From NCBI GenBank assembly GCA_011037195.1, contig JAAEAF010014385.1, positions 1-64,000 of the forward strand: a DNA stretch of 64,000 nucleotides, written 5' to 3'. Source of the stretch: Triatoma infestans. Its lineage: Eukaryota > Arthropoda > Insecta > Hemiptera > Reduviidae. This document shows positions 1 to 10,824 of this stretch, piece after piece. Each line of letters starts with the position of its first letter. Within the stretch, counting starts at the first letter, position 1. The notes beneath the pieces are model-generated. The model was given only the letters and a program-made list of their open reading frames with translations, made no database searches and was not told the DNA's origin. A program made the position numbers and the translations under genes.

Positions 1-1160
1 AGCCCTGTTGACTAAGTATTGTAGCTATTCGAAAAAATAAGATCTTGAAATTGACCACGCTCATTTTTGACAAATAATCATAAGCAAAGGCACTTTGAAA
101 TTGGTTTAAAAGACTTACCAAGCATTAAAGAGCATCCTTATTAAACTGACTAATGAATTGCTGAGTTTAAGAAACAAATTAGTGCCGAATATCCGCTCCT
201 ACTAAGTTGTGAAGGATAATCTTATTGGAGTACGAAGACCGCAGGATGTTTGAAAACCAACAAGTGTGAGTGTAATAGAAACATTGCGTTGAAGTGAATT
301 CTATACACGAACTTGGTGAATTTGCCTTGACGATGGATGAAAATCCGAAACCGGTCAGGAACAAAAGGAATATATACGCCAGATTTTATCCAGCATTGCT
401 GACCCAATCACATATTCAACATGTATATCACATGTTGAGTATGGCTGAGGTTGCTGATCTTAAAAGTAAAATGAACTATATGAGGCTGAACTCGTATATT
501 AAATTAAAATTGGTCTAATTTACTTTGTTAAAATCAAATGGTTTCTGTATACAAATAAAATTTATTTGGACTTTTCTTTTAAATAAATTCACATCCTTTG
601 CTGAAAGCAGGTCTGCAAAATCACTACAATTAAAAGTATTCAATAACTGAATAACCCAGTTAAATTTAACATGGGCATTTTTATGCAGCTCACATAGTTT
701 TAGAAAACAGAGAGAGAGGTACCTATCGGAGGACATTCTTTTAAATTTAAATAACCAGTTAATGGCATGCTTTAATATATTATACTTAAGGTGAACAGTT
801 CCCATTTCTAGGCAAATCGCAAAATTGGGGTTGCACCATGATAGATCAAGTAAACGCTATAAAAATTTAAGTGACAAACTTCCAAAGAGTCACAGTATCT
901 GAGTCCCCAGTATCTGAGCACCATAAAGAAGTATTATTAATTATTCTTGCACCGGCACAACTTTTCAATACTGAACCAACAGCCGTATTAGTTTTAGCAA
1001 CATGTCACTTAATTATTGGCTGTCATTTAACACAACTTCGTACTTGAAACCACTTCTTGAGTTAGACCTGATTAATAAATTATAAAATTGTAAAAAAGAA
1101 ACAGAGTAAAAATAGATGAATGTTTACCATATAACTTTCTATGACTTCTTTTTTCCAGAA
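1..1160. other. Unassigned AT-rich sequence at the left edge
   Basis: No gene is recognised here. The inverted duplication that fills the next 22 kb loses similarity near 1160, just before the place where kinesin exon 4 would be expected on the minus strand. This stretch is therefore either an insertion separating exons 3 and 4 or a rearranged end. The only recognised piece is the dispersed repeat at about 250-377. Confidence 0.5.
250..377 (+). repeat. Dispersed repeat with degenerate hammerhead-like hairpin (family D, copy 1)
   Basis: This closely matches the reverse complement of 28686-28812, although the surrounding sequence is not collinear, so it is a dispersed repeat. Its core near 330-355 reads TTGACGA, T, a GGAT/ATCC stem with a GAAA loop, then GAAACCGGTC. 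That is the same layout as the hammerhead-like motifs elsewhere in the window. Position C3 is not clean in this copy. Confidence 0.55.
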
Positions 1161-1620
1161 GTTAGCAATTCAAGTTTAAAGAAAATCGTTCAAGCCGTTT
1201 CTAGGAAAATTCCAAAAACACAGCAATCAATTCCATAATTACCCTAATTATCGATGTTATTAAATCTTAAAATTCTAGTAATTCTAGTAAAATTCTCAAT
1301 ACCATAAATTGCACTGAATTTAAAAAGGTTAGAGGAAGGCTTAAAGCTTAAAGCTTCTCCCAGAAATCTCAAAAAATTGGGAATAGTTTCAAACACAAGT
1401 GACCTTCAGGTGAGTTTGTATGTTTGTGAAAATTTAAGGAAAATCGTTGAAGCCGTTTTCAAGAAAACTGTGAAAAACTGATTTGATGACTCATTGAATT
1501 TGAAAATGAAAACTCATTTTGTCGAATGAGAAGGATGGTAACTAAATGGAATACCAAGTTTATGTTTTTGGATTTTACGGTGTTGAACTCTGTGAGATAT
1601 AGAAACAATCGCCGAACCAT
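1150..1620 (+). repeat. Dispersed ~280-bp module repeat (two units)
   Basis: Two units centred near 1180 and 1440 share the core AAAGAAAATCGTT...GCCGTTT followed by a run of GAAAA bases. Each unit is then followed by text about a response to a measured sequence of similar composition seen at many other sites in the window. The stretch matches the reverse complement of about 33180-33720, so it predates the inverted duplication. No coding potential is seen. Confidence 0.55.
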
Positions 1621-2365
1621 TTGTTCTTATATTCTGAAGATTTTAAAACATACATTGCTAGTGAATTACAAATTCTAAATTCTAAATGCTTTCCATTTCC
1701 CAGAACAAAGAAAAAGTAATCTTGTTGTTAAACATCTACTGAATGATCGACGTCATGACCTTACAACAACGTTCTGATGGGACCGCTCTAAGCAGTAATA
1801 ATGTAAATTATTTCAGCCACGCACAAGAAGCACTTTTACAAAATAATTCATACAAATTTTGGACACTGCCTTGAGAAGTAGTTCTTCTTCAGGTATCCTG
1901 GCGATCCTGGTTGACAGGTATGTCAACCTAATACCACGAATAACACATTCACTAATATGGCCAACGGTCGTCCAGAACACATGGAACGTAGTTGATCTAG
2001 ACAATTACTTTGGTTTAGCAATATAAATACATAGAACGGAGTAGGTATACGTAGAAGGGATTTCACATTATTTATGTATATATTAGTCAAAGTTATTATT
2101 CTACAGGGCTGTTCTGGACCAGTCATCTTTTGAAATAATGCGTTGGAGTGAAATGGAATAGAAATCATTTTATATCCAGTTTCACGGTCAAACCACTAAA
2201 GTTGAATACTTATTTATATTTACTAAGTATCCGCGAGAAATGTCACTTGAGCGAGGGATTCTACGCAGGTGCGTATCTCACGAATGCCTTGCGATGGCCC
2301 TGATTGAAGAACTATAAACTCTGAATAATATACTAGATATCTCAATAAATGATAGAAAATAGTAC

Positions 2366-2459
2366 CTCATACATTCCTCGGAGTCCAGACATGGTGTACG
2401 TCTTACCGGTGCAGGATGGACCATAAGCCAGTACGATAAACTCTTCTCCATTGAACGCT
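2366..2459 (-). CDS. Kinesin-9-like motor, minus copy, exon 3 (P-loop)
   Basis: This 94-nt exon lies between a TTTCAG acceptor and a GAG|GTACT donor. It encodes the nucleotide-binding P-loop with Walker A GPSCTGKT, followed by YTMSG. It is the inverted counterpart of 28380-28473 and differs at about two bases, giving D to E and T to S. One base completes the split codon from exon 2, and the exon ends in phase 0, as in the other copy. The next exon is not found to the left within the window, so expression of a complete motor from this copy is unproven. Confidence 0.75.
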
Positions 2460-2741
2460 CTGAAATGACGAGAGTGTTTGGTTTAATACTGAAAGTTTCA
2501 CTCACACATAATGCTACGTCGCTATAATTACCCTTTTTTCTCAAAAACTTTCACCCGAAATGCATGTGTTCAAACACCTTGAGTCTGAACATCTAGGGTA
2601 AAACATGCATCTGAATCACATGATTTAACATTTTAAAAGCATTATTTTCGGTCGGAGAGGGATTCATAATTTCATCTTCCATTTCGAAGATCTACCATAA
2701 ATGCAACAGATGAAATAAAGGAGAGTCTTATGGTTTTATCC

Positions 2742-2782
2742 TCTGATGATGGCTGATAATCCGAAACCGGTCAGATCCAAAA
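2742..2782 (+). ncRNA. Degenerate hammerhead-like motif (family A/D)
   Basis: The core CTGATGA is followed by T, an imperfect GG...CC stem, and GAAACCGGTC. Helix I is weak, with only two clear pairs. It belongs with the window-wide set of CTGANGA...GAAAC hairpins. It is probably not active in this form. Confidence 0.35.
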
Positions 2783-3059
2783 TAATGACTGTTTTGTGAA
2801 AAGATCATTACAAACCAATCGTAAGTAAACAGAGATTTTTTCTCTTGATAGTATGCTTGATATTGTCGTCATTGTTCGGTTTCTAGCTTTTGCCTAATTT
2901 CCAGATGACTTGATAAAGAGTGTTATCACCCTGTAGTAGTAAACTTGAATCATCCGGTAGTGTATAAACTTATTTTACCCTGTCTTTCACAATGCACTCT
3001 TTATTGAACTTATTAATTGATTTTTTTAGGTTTCCGCAGTCATTCTCATTCAAAATACT

Positions 3060-3160
3060 TAGGTTTTCAGTTAAGATCGCATCAGTGGCTTGTTACATCG
3101 ACGTTTTGCTCATATTGTAATGGGCTTCTTCATGATAGCGTCGAATTGAATGCTAAATCC
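3060..3160 (-). repeat. Family B hairpin repeat with hammerhead-like core
   Basis: On the minus strand a hammerhead-like layout spans about 3096-3137. Helix I (CTAT with GATG) is still paired, helix II is GCCCAT/ATGAGC with one mismatch, and AAAACGTC follows. The core C3 is replaced by A. It is the inverted-duplication counterpart of 27704-27750, so the insertion predates the duplication. Confidence 0.5.
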
Positions 3161-3911
3161 ACATTGGCAAAAAGCTGGGTGGGTAGAACAATTTTATCTG
3201 GACTGTTGATTTAGCATACAAGTCGCCACTATCCCAAGGATTTAAATGCTAATGACCACCGAAGTCTAACAGATCAATAAGCAAAAAGTGATCTAGACTT
3301 TTGTGATCACCAAGGATCTCGGTAAATCTCAACAAGCCTGATAGAGTGTGGCTGGCAAAACCAACGGAAGGGCATACACTGTGGACATAAACTGCTGGAC
3401 AAAAGTATCGTATCGCATCTCGAGTCGTGAGAGCGATTTGAAAAGAGTCAGTCAGTGGTGACGGTTGTTTCTATACAGTGATGAATTGTGGCTTGTGGCT
3501 GAGTGCCTGTGTGGTGGGTGAGTAGCATTTCTGTATCACTTCTAGCAAAGCCTATAAATGTTCAGATAGTTTACGTATAATTCCGGTTCTTTTATTGTTC
3601 TATATTAGCTTGAACTATTTCACCTGTAGTTTGTAAGTTTTTTCCAGATAAATTAACATTTCCATTCAATAATTAGAGTAATTATCTTAGTAATTTTCCA
3701 TTAATTAAGATTTAATTATTTTCGTTAAATATCAGACTTGTAATTTTAAATAGAACATATCGTTTATGATTGAAACCTTTATTAATACTGGACCTGTTAT
3801 AGTCACGCTTTGCTTGTTAATAAGAAAATTATTCCTTGTATGTATAAATTTAGACTCAGTATATGATTATTACAATATAGTGAATAGATGAATAAATAAA
3901 CCTATTGTTGT

Positions 3912-4188
3912 GGTGGTTGGTTCCGCAGATCTGGAAAGCATCAGAGACATTTTCCGTGGTAGCCCGCTTCATTTTGTGGTCATCGGCCGGTTTCGGGCGT
4001 TCGCCCATCTTCAGGATGCGTTGGTCAGACAGTGTGATAACACAGAATTTAACACTCCAGTGTATAAACTGAATTTGCTCTGTGCAAGTTTGTGTTACCA
4101 CATTGTCTGACAAACGCATCCCGAAGATGGGCGAACGACCGAAAACGGTCGGACGGTGATTACAAAATGAAGCAGGCTACCACGGAAA
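3912..4188 (-). mobile_element. Family A foldback element nested in the Tc1-like transposon
   Basis: Two arms of about 120 bp are reverse complements around a centre near 4060. The left end carries the family terminus (GGTGGTTGGTTCCGC on plus, so the element's constant end points left), and the right arm ends at TCTCTGA. The flanks resemble each other (AATAAACCTATTG and AATAATCCTGTGG), a possible degraded target duplication. A hammerhead-like motif lies at 3981-4018 on the minus strand, and a more degenerate one at about 4116-4155 on plus. Confidence 0.7.
3981..4018 (-). ncRNA. Hammerhead-ribozyme-like motif (family A)
   Basis: Read on the minus strand: CATC, CTGAAGA, T, GGGC-GAAC-GCCC, GAAACC, GGCC, GATG. 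Helix I is CATC/GATG and helix II is GGGC/GCCC. The helix III closing pair is weakened because the usual GGTC is GGCC here. One unpaired base sits between CTGAAGA and helix II, which textbook hammerheads lack. Confidence 0.5.
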
Positions 4189-4505
4189 ATGTCTCTGAAA
4201 TAATCCTGTGGTTCTGAAACCAAGGCTCGTGTCTATGAGTAATCCCGTCTATGCCCTCCCCGCTCCTTTACACATCACTTGTGTTGTTATGTCATCCCAA
4301 CCCAATAGTAGTTTTGATGAACTGTTTATAAATGTAAACAGGAGTTAATACCTTTTTATTTTAATTCCACACAAGATTAATTCCTACAATACATTTCAAG
4401 TTTTTCACTGGTGATTAATTTCTCTGATGTTCCTTTAGTTTCCGTATCTTCTGTATCGTTTCTTTAGTTAACGTATTTTTTTAAAGTGGTTTTTATTCTT
4501 TCAAA

Positions 4506-5596
4506 ATGAACAAAGAAAACATTCTGCAAAATGTAACTGAGGAAATAGCGATTCGTGTGATTATGTTGCATGAAGAGGGAATTAGCCAAACACAACTTTG
4601 CCAGACGCCTTGGCCTTAACCAATCAACGGATTCCAGGACAGTAAAGCGTTACAGGGAGACAGGCAACCACACAAGGAGAACCATGTCAGGTCGGCCACG
4701 CTCTACAGCAGGACGTGACGACCGATATATTTAACTGCATGTTGTAAGAAACCGGTTCTCTACTGCCAATAAAGTAAGAAATTTAATTGAAGGAGTCCGA
4801 GGTGTCCATATTTCCCGAAGAACGGTTACAGGAAGGTTGAATGAACTTGGTATGAATGCCAGAAGCAACGGGTCCACTTCTCGCTGGGACTCATAAAGTT
4901 CAAAGACTTCAGTTTGGCCGGGAATACATTGATTCAAACGAAGACTAGTCCGGTATTGTTCACAGATGAATCAAGTTTCACTTTAAACTCACCTGATGGA
5001 AGGGAGAGAGTGTGGAGAAGATCAGGTGGAAGGTATTCACTATGCAATGTGTCCCCTAAAGTGAGTTACCATGGAGGCTCAGTGATGAAGGTATGGAGTG
5101 TTTGTACTGAGGCCCGTTCAGAGTTATACTTTGCTGACAGAGGCACTATAAATGATGTCAGGTGTATTGAAGACAACCCCCCAGGAATATGTGATACAAT
5201 TTGCACCATTTATTGGGGATGATTTTGTGTTACTCCACGATAATGCGAAACCTCATACTGCTCGAGTAATGTCTGAGCCTTAAAGAAGCTGGAATTAGGG
5301 TGCTGCGTTTTCCACTAAGAAGTCCAGACCTCCATGCCTGTGATATCATGGGAAGACGTTTGAGCAACTGTCAGGTTCTCCCGTGGACCCTTCAAGAACT
5401 CCAGATAGTCCTAAGAGATGAGTGGAACAGCACACCCCAAGAATCTCTACGAAATTTAATTTGAACAATGCCTCGACGACTGAATGAAGTTATCAGAGCT
5501 AGAGGTGGAGTCACTGAATACTGTTATTTAGTGATAAAAATAAAAATGATGAAACTAATAAAAATGATTTTACATTTATATTTTAATTTCGTATGA
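4506..5596 (+). pseudogene. Tc1-family transposase pseudogene
   Basis: Broken reading frames follow the order of a Tc1 transposase. There is an N-terminal paired-like helix-turn-helix region from the ATG at 4506 (LHEEGISQ), then the catalytic region with FTDESSF near 4960 and VWRR. Next comes HDNAKPHTA near 5235, and a C-terminal MPRRLNEVI.ARGG near 5470. In-frame stops and frameshifts occur at about 4618, 4895, 5220 and 5280, so no active DDE enzyme can be made. It lies between the element's inverted repeats. Confidence 0.85.
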
Positions 5597-5804
5597 AAAT
5601 CAAAATTTTATTTTGACAAGTAAATGGCCATTTTTTTTCTGTTTTCATTATCTGCTGTTTTGTTATTACTATCCCTTTGTTTCTATTTTGTATTATGTTT
5701 ATATTCATTGTGATAATCCCAAACTAAAATAGTCCACTCAATTTTTCAAAATGACTCTTTTACTGATAATCCCATGCGATGCGATACTTTAGTCCAGCAG
5801 TTTA

Positions 5805-6142
5805 TAACAAGTGTGGCGAATTCGGCCCATGTCGAATGTGATGGAAGTAGCAGTGTGCTATGGGCAGGTGCCATACATGCGGACGCTGATATGGTCAAAA
5901 TGGCCTGACGCCCGTTGAAAAACCGTTGTCCCTGCTGAAAGGATTAGCCACTCTGGAAATGCACATTCTCACAATGCCTAAGTCTAGATTTCTTGAAATC
6001 GGCAGACAATCCTTCAATCTGCAGGCATGCTGGAAAGAGTGTGATTACTCAAGGGTACTCCAGCTATAAGTTATAAGTTAGCCAACAAATTTCACTCTAA
6101 TACCCTGCTTTATAATAAACTTACAACCTTATAAACACTCAC
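5805..6142. other. Intron of the minus kinesin copy
   Basis: This matches the reverse complement of about 27120-27450 and has no coding signal. It holds the right flank of the Tc1-like insertion. Confidence 0.6.
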
Positions 6143-6282
6143 CTTCGAACTATATCCATGACTGATACATTATACACATCTCTTTGGCATGAATTGTAGA
6201 AAATGCCATCAGTTTGAAATCGCCAATAGATACATTTCGGCTTGTATTTATTAATATCTTGAGGAGCTCTCACATGCATTAT
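6143..6282 (-). CDS. Kinesin-9-like motor, minus copy, exon 2
   Basis: This 140-nt exon has a TTACAG acceptor and an AG|GTGAGT donor and ends in phase 2. It encodes the motor strand with W.FQTDGIF and the following helix (NSCQRDVYNVSV), which matches the W.F..DG.....Q..VY pattern of kinesins. Compared with the plus copy (26977-27116) I count about eleven base differences and seven amino-acid changes, including E to K, F to C, C to Y and R to M. The frame stays open. The excess of replacements suggests relaxed constraint. Confidence 0.75.
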
Positions 6283-7840
6283 CTGTAATTGAAATTAAAT
6301 TGATTTTCTTTGTAATTCCTGATACTATAAGGGCTTTCAGGAAAGTTTGTGGGTTTTGTAGCTTTGGCTGTTGGCACAAAAAATATAGTTTGCCATTATA
6401 TTTTTTTTCATTTCCGCTTACTTTCTATTATTGCTGTCAGAGAGGAAGTATTGCGATCTTTTGTTTTTGCGAACGCTGTCTCGCTCTCTTTTTTTCTGAG
6501 TGAGAGTGAACCTGTTGTATGTGTGAACAAAATATCTAAAAGAAGAAGCAAGGAAAATTGCAAGAAGCCTAACGAGGCCGTCAAGATATCATCATCACAT
6601 CAGATCGCATGGAGTTTTCGACAAATTCCAACTTTCCACACTAACGGTACATAAAAAGGTTAAAAAGGTCTATAATCTTTTACTTAAAACATTCTTTCTG
6701 GGAAAATTGATGTTTGTTGGAGATATAGGGAAGCTGGAACGCCTAATTTGCCACTGCAATTGCAGTGTACAGTTCTCCCACCTATAATAAATAACATTAA
6801 GATTGTGGCTGGCAACACTGCCATTCAGTACTAGTGTTCGCGCGTTTTACACACCTCATGTTTTCTTCTAGTATTACACTCACCTTATCATATAAGTGTA
6901 CATGTACCGTCTATTTATTTATCTCTTAAGTGCAGTATATGTGTATATTACTGTTTTTACTTTGTACAATTTACTGTTTTTTCTAATAAAGGCATACTTT
7001 ACGTGAATCAGTGGAGTTAAGGTGATTAGTTTCATATATATAACCATCACCCTACCAGCATTTCCACATTGTTGAACCACCACAAGATAATTTAATGCAT
7101 TCTTATAATTCAAATTGGAACAAAATCGGTCAACCGAAAAAGTGTGATTTCATAGGATGAATTTCTATGTGTTTGGAGTTCTCTCGAATACGGGCCTGAA
7201 CACTGTACAACACAAATTTTAACATTTGAAAATGTAATTGATAGATTCCATAGAACACCCATCACAATAATTTTTTTCAGTAAAATTTTACAGATATTTA
7301 CATGTGTTTGATAGAAATTTTCTTGTCAAATGCCACGTTTTTAGATATTTTATTCACATTTAGACCATTTGCTAAATTTTATCGAATACAGGGAACCTCA
7401 AAAATATGTATTTCTGGTATAAGCGTTATTTGAAAAATTTGATACGATCACAATGCAGGAATAAGAAAAGTAAATAGTAATTTATATTCTCATTATGAAA
7501 ATGTGTGTAAGAAAATAAATCTAATCAATAGAGAACACTGATCCGAGGATTTACAAGTTGGATTTAGTTTTTTGTTCCTTAATCCTCAAGCACTGATGAG
7601 GGCACTGGGAGAAGTGAAATAATAGGTAAGCACCAAAAAAGCCAAACAAAAGGAGCATTATTATTAAACAATATGTAAATGTGCTGTTTATTTAGATTTG
7701 GTTTATAAGGTTTTTAGATTTTATTCTAGTCTGAAAAATCAGGAGCGGAAGCGCTGGGGATCTATACTGTTACCTAAAAGAATCATTTCTTCTTGAAATA
7801 ATTTTATAAATAGGAAATAAAATATTCCAGCGATACCTAC
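6283..7840. other. Large intron 1 of the minus kinesin copy, repeat-filled
   Basis: No gene is recognised. The sequence is AT-rich. Near 7400-7480 it carries a degraded tail of the dispersed module repeat (a GATCACAATG..GAATAAGAAAAGTAAA stretch). Short open frames here have no family resemblance. Confidence 0.4.
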
Positions 7841-7841
7841 A

Positions 7842-8390
7842 GTGACGGGGAGACGGGGAAATATAATTAAAAAAATTCTGCCTGCCAATGTACGAGTGAG
7901 AGAATATGACCCCCACTGTCGCAAATGCGGTAGTGAGTACGAAACAACTGCCCATGTATTGGGAAATTGTTCCAACAACATGTCCCTTGTCACCCGCCGT
8001 CACCATAACGTGAGAAGCGTATAACGGAAATATTAAGCAATATGGGGTATACTTGCTTCGACGAAGTTCACTGCCTAGACTAATCTTTTCGCTGACATTG
8101 TGGCATTCAAGAACGGTGAAAAAGAGGCCCTTGTCATTGATCCTACCGTCTGCTTTTTGAATCCAATGATCCAGAACAGGGAAGGAAAGTTGATTCAGAG
8201 AAGAGGGATATATACGAAAATTGTATCCCTTACCTGCAGGAAAAAGGTTTGGTGAACGTCAGTGCCAAGTGAAGGGACTCTGGTATGGGAGTAGAGGGGC
8301 AATACCTAAGACCACGAGTGAATTTTTTGACCAGTTGGGAATTGACCAAGACTTTCTGTGGGTCTCACATTCATTGACTTACACATTCAT
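7842..8390 (+). pseudogene. R2-like LINE fragment (C-terminal endonuclease region)
   Basis: The frame from about 7842 holds a CX2CX8HX4C knuckle (CRKCGSEYETTAHVLGNC) and then a RRHHN motif. That combination is typical of the C-terminal part of R2-clade and similar site-specific LINEs. Downstream, in shifted frames, are pieces resembling the restriction-like endonuclease tail, ending near F.DQLGID. It is a truncated, frameshifted relic with no reverse transcriptase. A related relic lies at 47770-48560. Confidence 0.6.
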
Positions 8391-8929
8391 TTAACTTTAG
8401 TCTGTGTATATATTGCTCCTATGGTCCTCTATTAGGTGTTGCATTTGTTCCGGTATAAATTTGTATATAGAAAATACCTACCCATTATTCCTATTCAACC
8501 ATTGTACTCTGAATTGATCGGTAAGCTGTGTCTCAGCAACTCAATATAATTGAGCAGCGACACTCATTTTATTTTAATTATTGAAATAAAGTGCTTTTTC
8601 TCTGTCTGAGGGTAAGCTCAGAACACCCGAAGAGAGGCTAGTAAAAGAAATCCACAGAAAAGAAATACAACAGACCTAAAGGATAATGAGAATGAGCTAT
8701 AACTAGAAGAGTTGACAATGTGAATAACAATAAAATGATTCACCTTATAGTGGGATGAAAAGACAGATGCGGCAAGTAGATCAAGGCTAAACCTTCAGCT
8801 GAGAGAAGTGTAATACTGTTTGTGTGTTAACAAGTGGGAGAAGCCGAGTTCAGCAGAAGTGGAGATACTAAATGAGGTGAATCCTCGAACAGCCAAACAG
8901 ACGCAGCGGTTACAATTGAATAGAAGTCA

Positions 8930-9045
8930 ATTTATGGTCATCGACCAGTTTCGGGCGTTCGCCTATCATCAGGATCTTTTTTAAAACAGTGTGATAACAC
9001 ACACTTCATAAAGCAAATTCAGTTTATGCACTAAGTGCGAATTCA
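8930..9045 (-). repeat. Single-arm family A repeat with hammerhead-like core
   Basis: The minus strand reads CTGATGA, T, AGGC-GAAC-GCCC, GAAACTGGTC, GATG at about 8939-8977. The downstream text AGTGTGATAACACA...GCAAATTCAGTTTATGCAC is the family's central region. Only one arm is present, so the copy is truncated at the middle of the foldback. Confidence 0.55.
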
Positions 9046-9139
9046 AGAGAATATTCATTTAAATGGGAAGAGATTTAAGTCATCAATGACAACGTCGAGG
9101 TTACCGTTCGGCAACAGCGGAACATAAATGTTATAGTAT

Positions 9140-9533
9140 TGTAACGCAGCTAGTGGTGCCATCTAGGAGAGAAGACAGGTACCTAAGGTTCTCTTAGTGG
9201 CCGCAGGAAGCGCTGGCGGCGCTCTAGATTTGACTGGAATAATTGAGAAGATTCTGGAAGGTTCGCTACCGGTATAAATAGAGGGACCACAGAGAGTTGA
9301 GAGAGTTTTTCAGTTACAAACGAAGTTACAAGTTTGTGAAAAGTGTACAAAAGTGAACAAAGTGAACTTTTGTGGTTTAAACTGTGAAATAATTATTATT
9401 AAGCGTTGTATTTAATAATTTATTGTGTATAGCAATAAATTGGTGTTTTCTTTATTGAAGTTTATAGTATCTTATCTATACGAACCCATTTAAAACTAGT
9501 TGCAGTAGCTAGTTTAGAAAGAAAAACATTACA
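9140..9533 (+). repeat. 5' LTR of gypsy #1
   Basis: This 394-bp LTR runs TGTAACGC to CATTACA. It contains a TATA-like GGTATAAATAGAGG at about 9271 and an AATAAA signal at about 9435. The 3' LTR is very similar. Confidence 0.9.
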
Positions 9534-9535
9534 TT

Positions 9536-9553
9536 TGGTGTCAGAAGTGGGAT
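9536..9553 (+). other. Primer binding site of gypsy #1
   Basis: TGGTGTCAGAAGTGGGAT lies two bases after the 5' LTR. It is complementary to the 3' end of a tRNA-Leu-type acceptor and T arm, as judged from general tRNA knowledge. Confidence 0.7.
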
Positions 9554-9595
9554 AAAATCTCTAAACAGGTAACAGTTTAGTATTAGTTTTATTGT

Positions 9596-10807
9596 ATGTC
9601 CATAAATACCAGAAGTCAAACGCAGAAAATGGAGGAAATGATGATACTTATGAAGGAAATGAAAAGAGGCCAGGACGAAATGAAAGACCAAATAGAAAGG
9701 GGCCAGGACGAAATAAGGAGGGGCCAGGATGAATTACAAGACAAAATAGAGAGGGGCCAGGATAAAATAAGAGCAGAAATAAAAAAAGGAGATAAATAAG
9801 ATCCAAGAAGGAATAAAGAATGACATAAACAAGGTCCAGGAAGAATTAGACCAGGTCCAAGAAGAAATGGAAAAGGCCCAAGAGGAGTTAAAATCCGAAA
9901 TGGAGAGGAAGATAGGCGTGATAGAAAAGTACGTAAGACGCCGATTGAAAGCACGGAGACTGGCTTGCCCAAGGTTGGAGTTGGAGCCTCACCAACGGTA
10001 GACATACAGGAAAATGAAGACCCCCGAGTGGCGTTCAGAGCGCTTGCGCAAATTAAGCCGCCAACCTATGATGGAGCATCATCGTGGGCGAACTATTTGC
10101 TACAATTTAATGCTGCCGCTTCCGCAAATGGATGGAGCGAAAAAGAGAAAGCAACATCACTGATTATCTCGTTGCGGGGTGAAGCGCTGGACATTCTCCA
10201 GAGCATTCCGGAGGGTCACCGAGGGGATTTTGCCCATTTGAGCGAACACATGGACAGGAGGTTCGGCGACAAGCATATGCAGGAGCTGTACAGGACGCAG
10301 TTCAAAACACGGCGCCAACACCCGGGAGAAACACTCCAACAATTTAGTGCCGACATCTCCCGCTTGGTTAGAATGGCGTTCCCCGGCTTGGATGACAATC
10401 TTTTGGAGGGATTTGCTGCGGATGCTTTCGCCGACGGCCTGAAGGACCCCGAATTAAAACAGGCTATCAAGTTGGCCAGATCAAGGACGATCGGGGAGGC
10501 GCTGGCAAGAGCTTTAGTATTTGAGGCTGTGAAAAAAAGCATCCAGAAGGAACCAGTTCGAGTAAGGCAGACTTATGTGAAGCCATCTGTCGCTCCAAGT
10601 GCTAGTCAAGTGAAGGGGAAAATTAAAGACATTGTGGAGCGGTTTGTAAAGGGTCTGGTTCGGGAATTGGTGCCCTCCAACGCAAATACCAAACAATCTA
10701 TGAAATGTTTTAACTGCCAGGAGTTTGGGTATTTCAAGAGAGAGTGCCAACGCCCTCCTACCAAGAAACAGCAAAAGGGCGAAGATGATCAGGAAAACTA
10801 CGAGTAG
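9596..10807 (+). pseudogene. gag: gag of gypsy #1 (frameshifted)
   Basis: The N-terminal part from the ATG at 9596 is a charged coiled coil built on repeated RGQDE units. It stops at 9799, but the coiled coil continues in another frame to about 9950. The main capsid-like region, 9965-10807, resembles retrotransposon gag, with a W-rich segment (WANYLLQFNAAA) and FADGL. It ends in a knuckle, CFNCQEFGYFKREC, in which the expected histidine of CX2CX4HX4C is tyrosine. Two frameshifts split the gene. Confidence 0.85.
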
Positions 10808-10824
10808 CCGGCTTTGAGGGGCGG

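Larger units (their letters stand above)
3390..5802 (+). mobile_element. Tc1-like DNA transposon, decayed, with TA target duplication
   Basis: The terminal inverted repeats begin AACTGCTGGAC and continue AAAGTATCG.ATCGCAT on both sides, with TA flanking each end (3388-3389 and 5803-5804). The kinesin copy on the other arm is uninterrupted at the matching point (about 27450), which has a single TA, so the boundaries are confirmed by an empty paralogous site. At 2.4 kb it is longer than usual Tc1 elements, partly because of a foldback element at about 3912-4188. The transposase is broken. Confidence 0.85.

Noticed and set aside
1813..2004. Open frame shared in part with 32712-32963 on the mirror arm
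   Set aside because: Only fragments of the peptide agree between arms, with frameshifts between them, and no family is recognised; treated as intronic.
6300..6654. Two overlapping open frames of 67 and 101 residues
   Set aside because: Hydrophobic, low-complexity translation of AT-rich intron; not preserved in the other kinesin copy.
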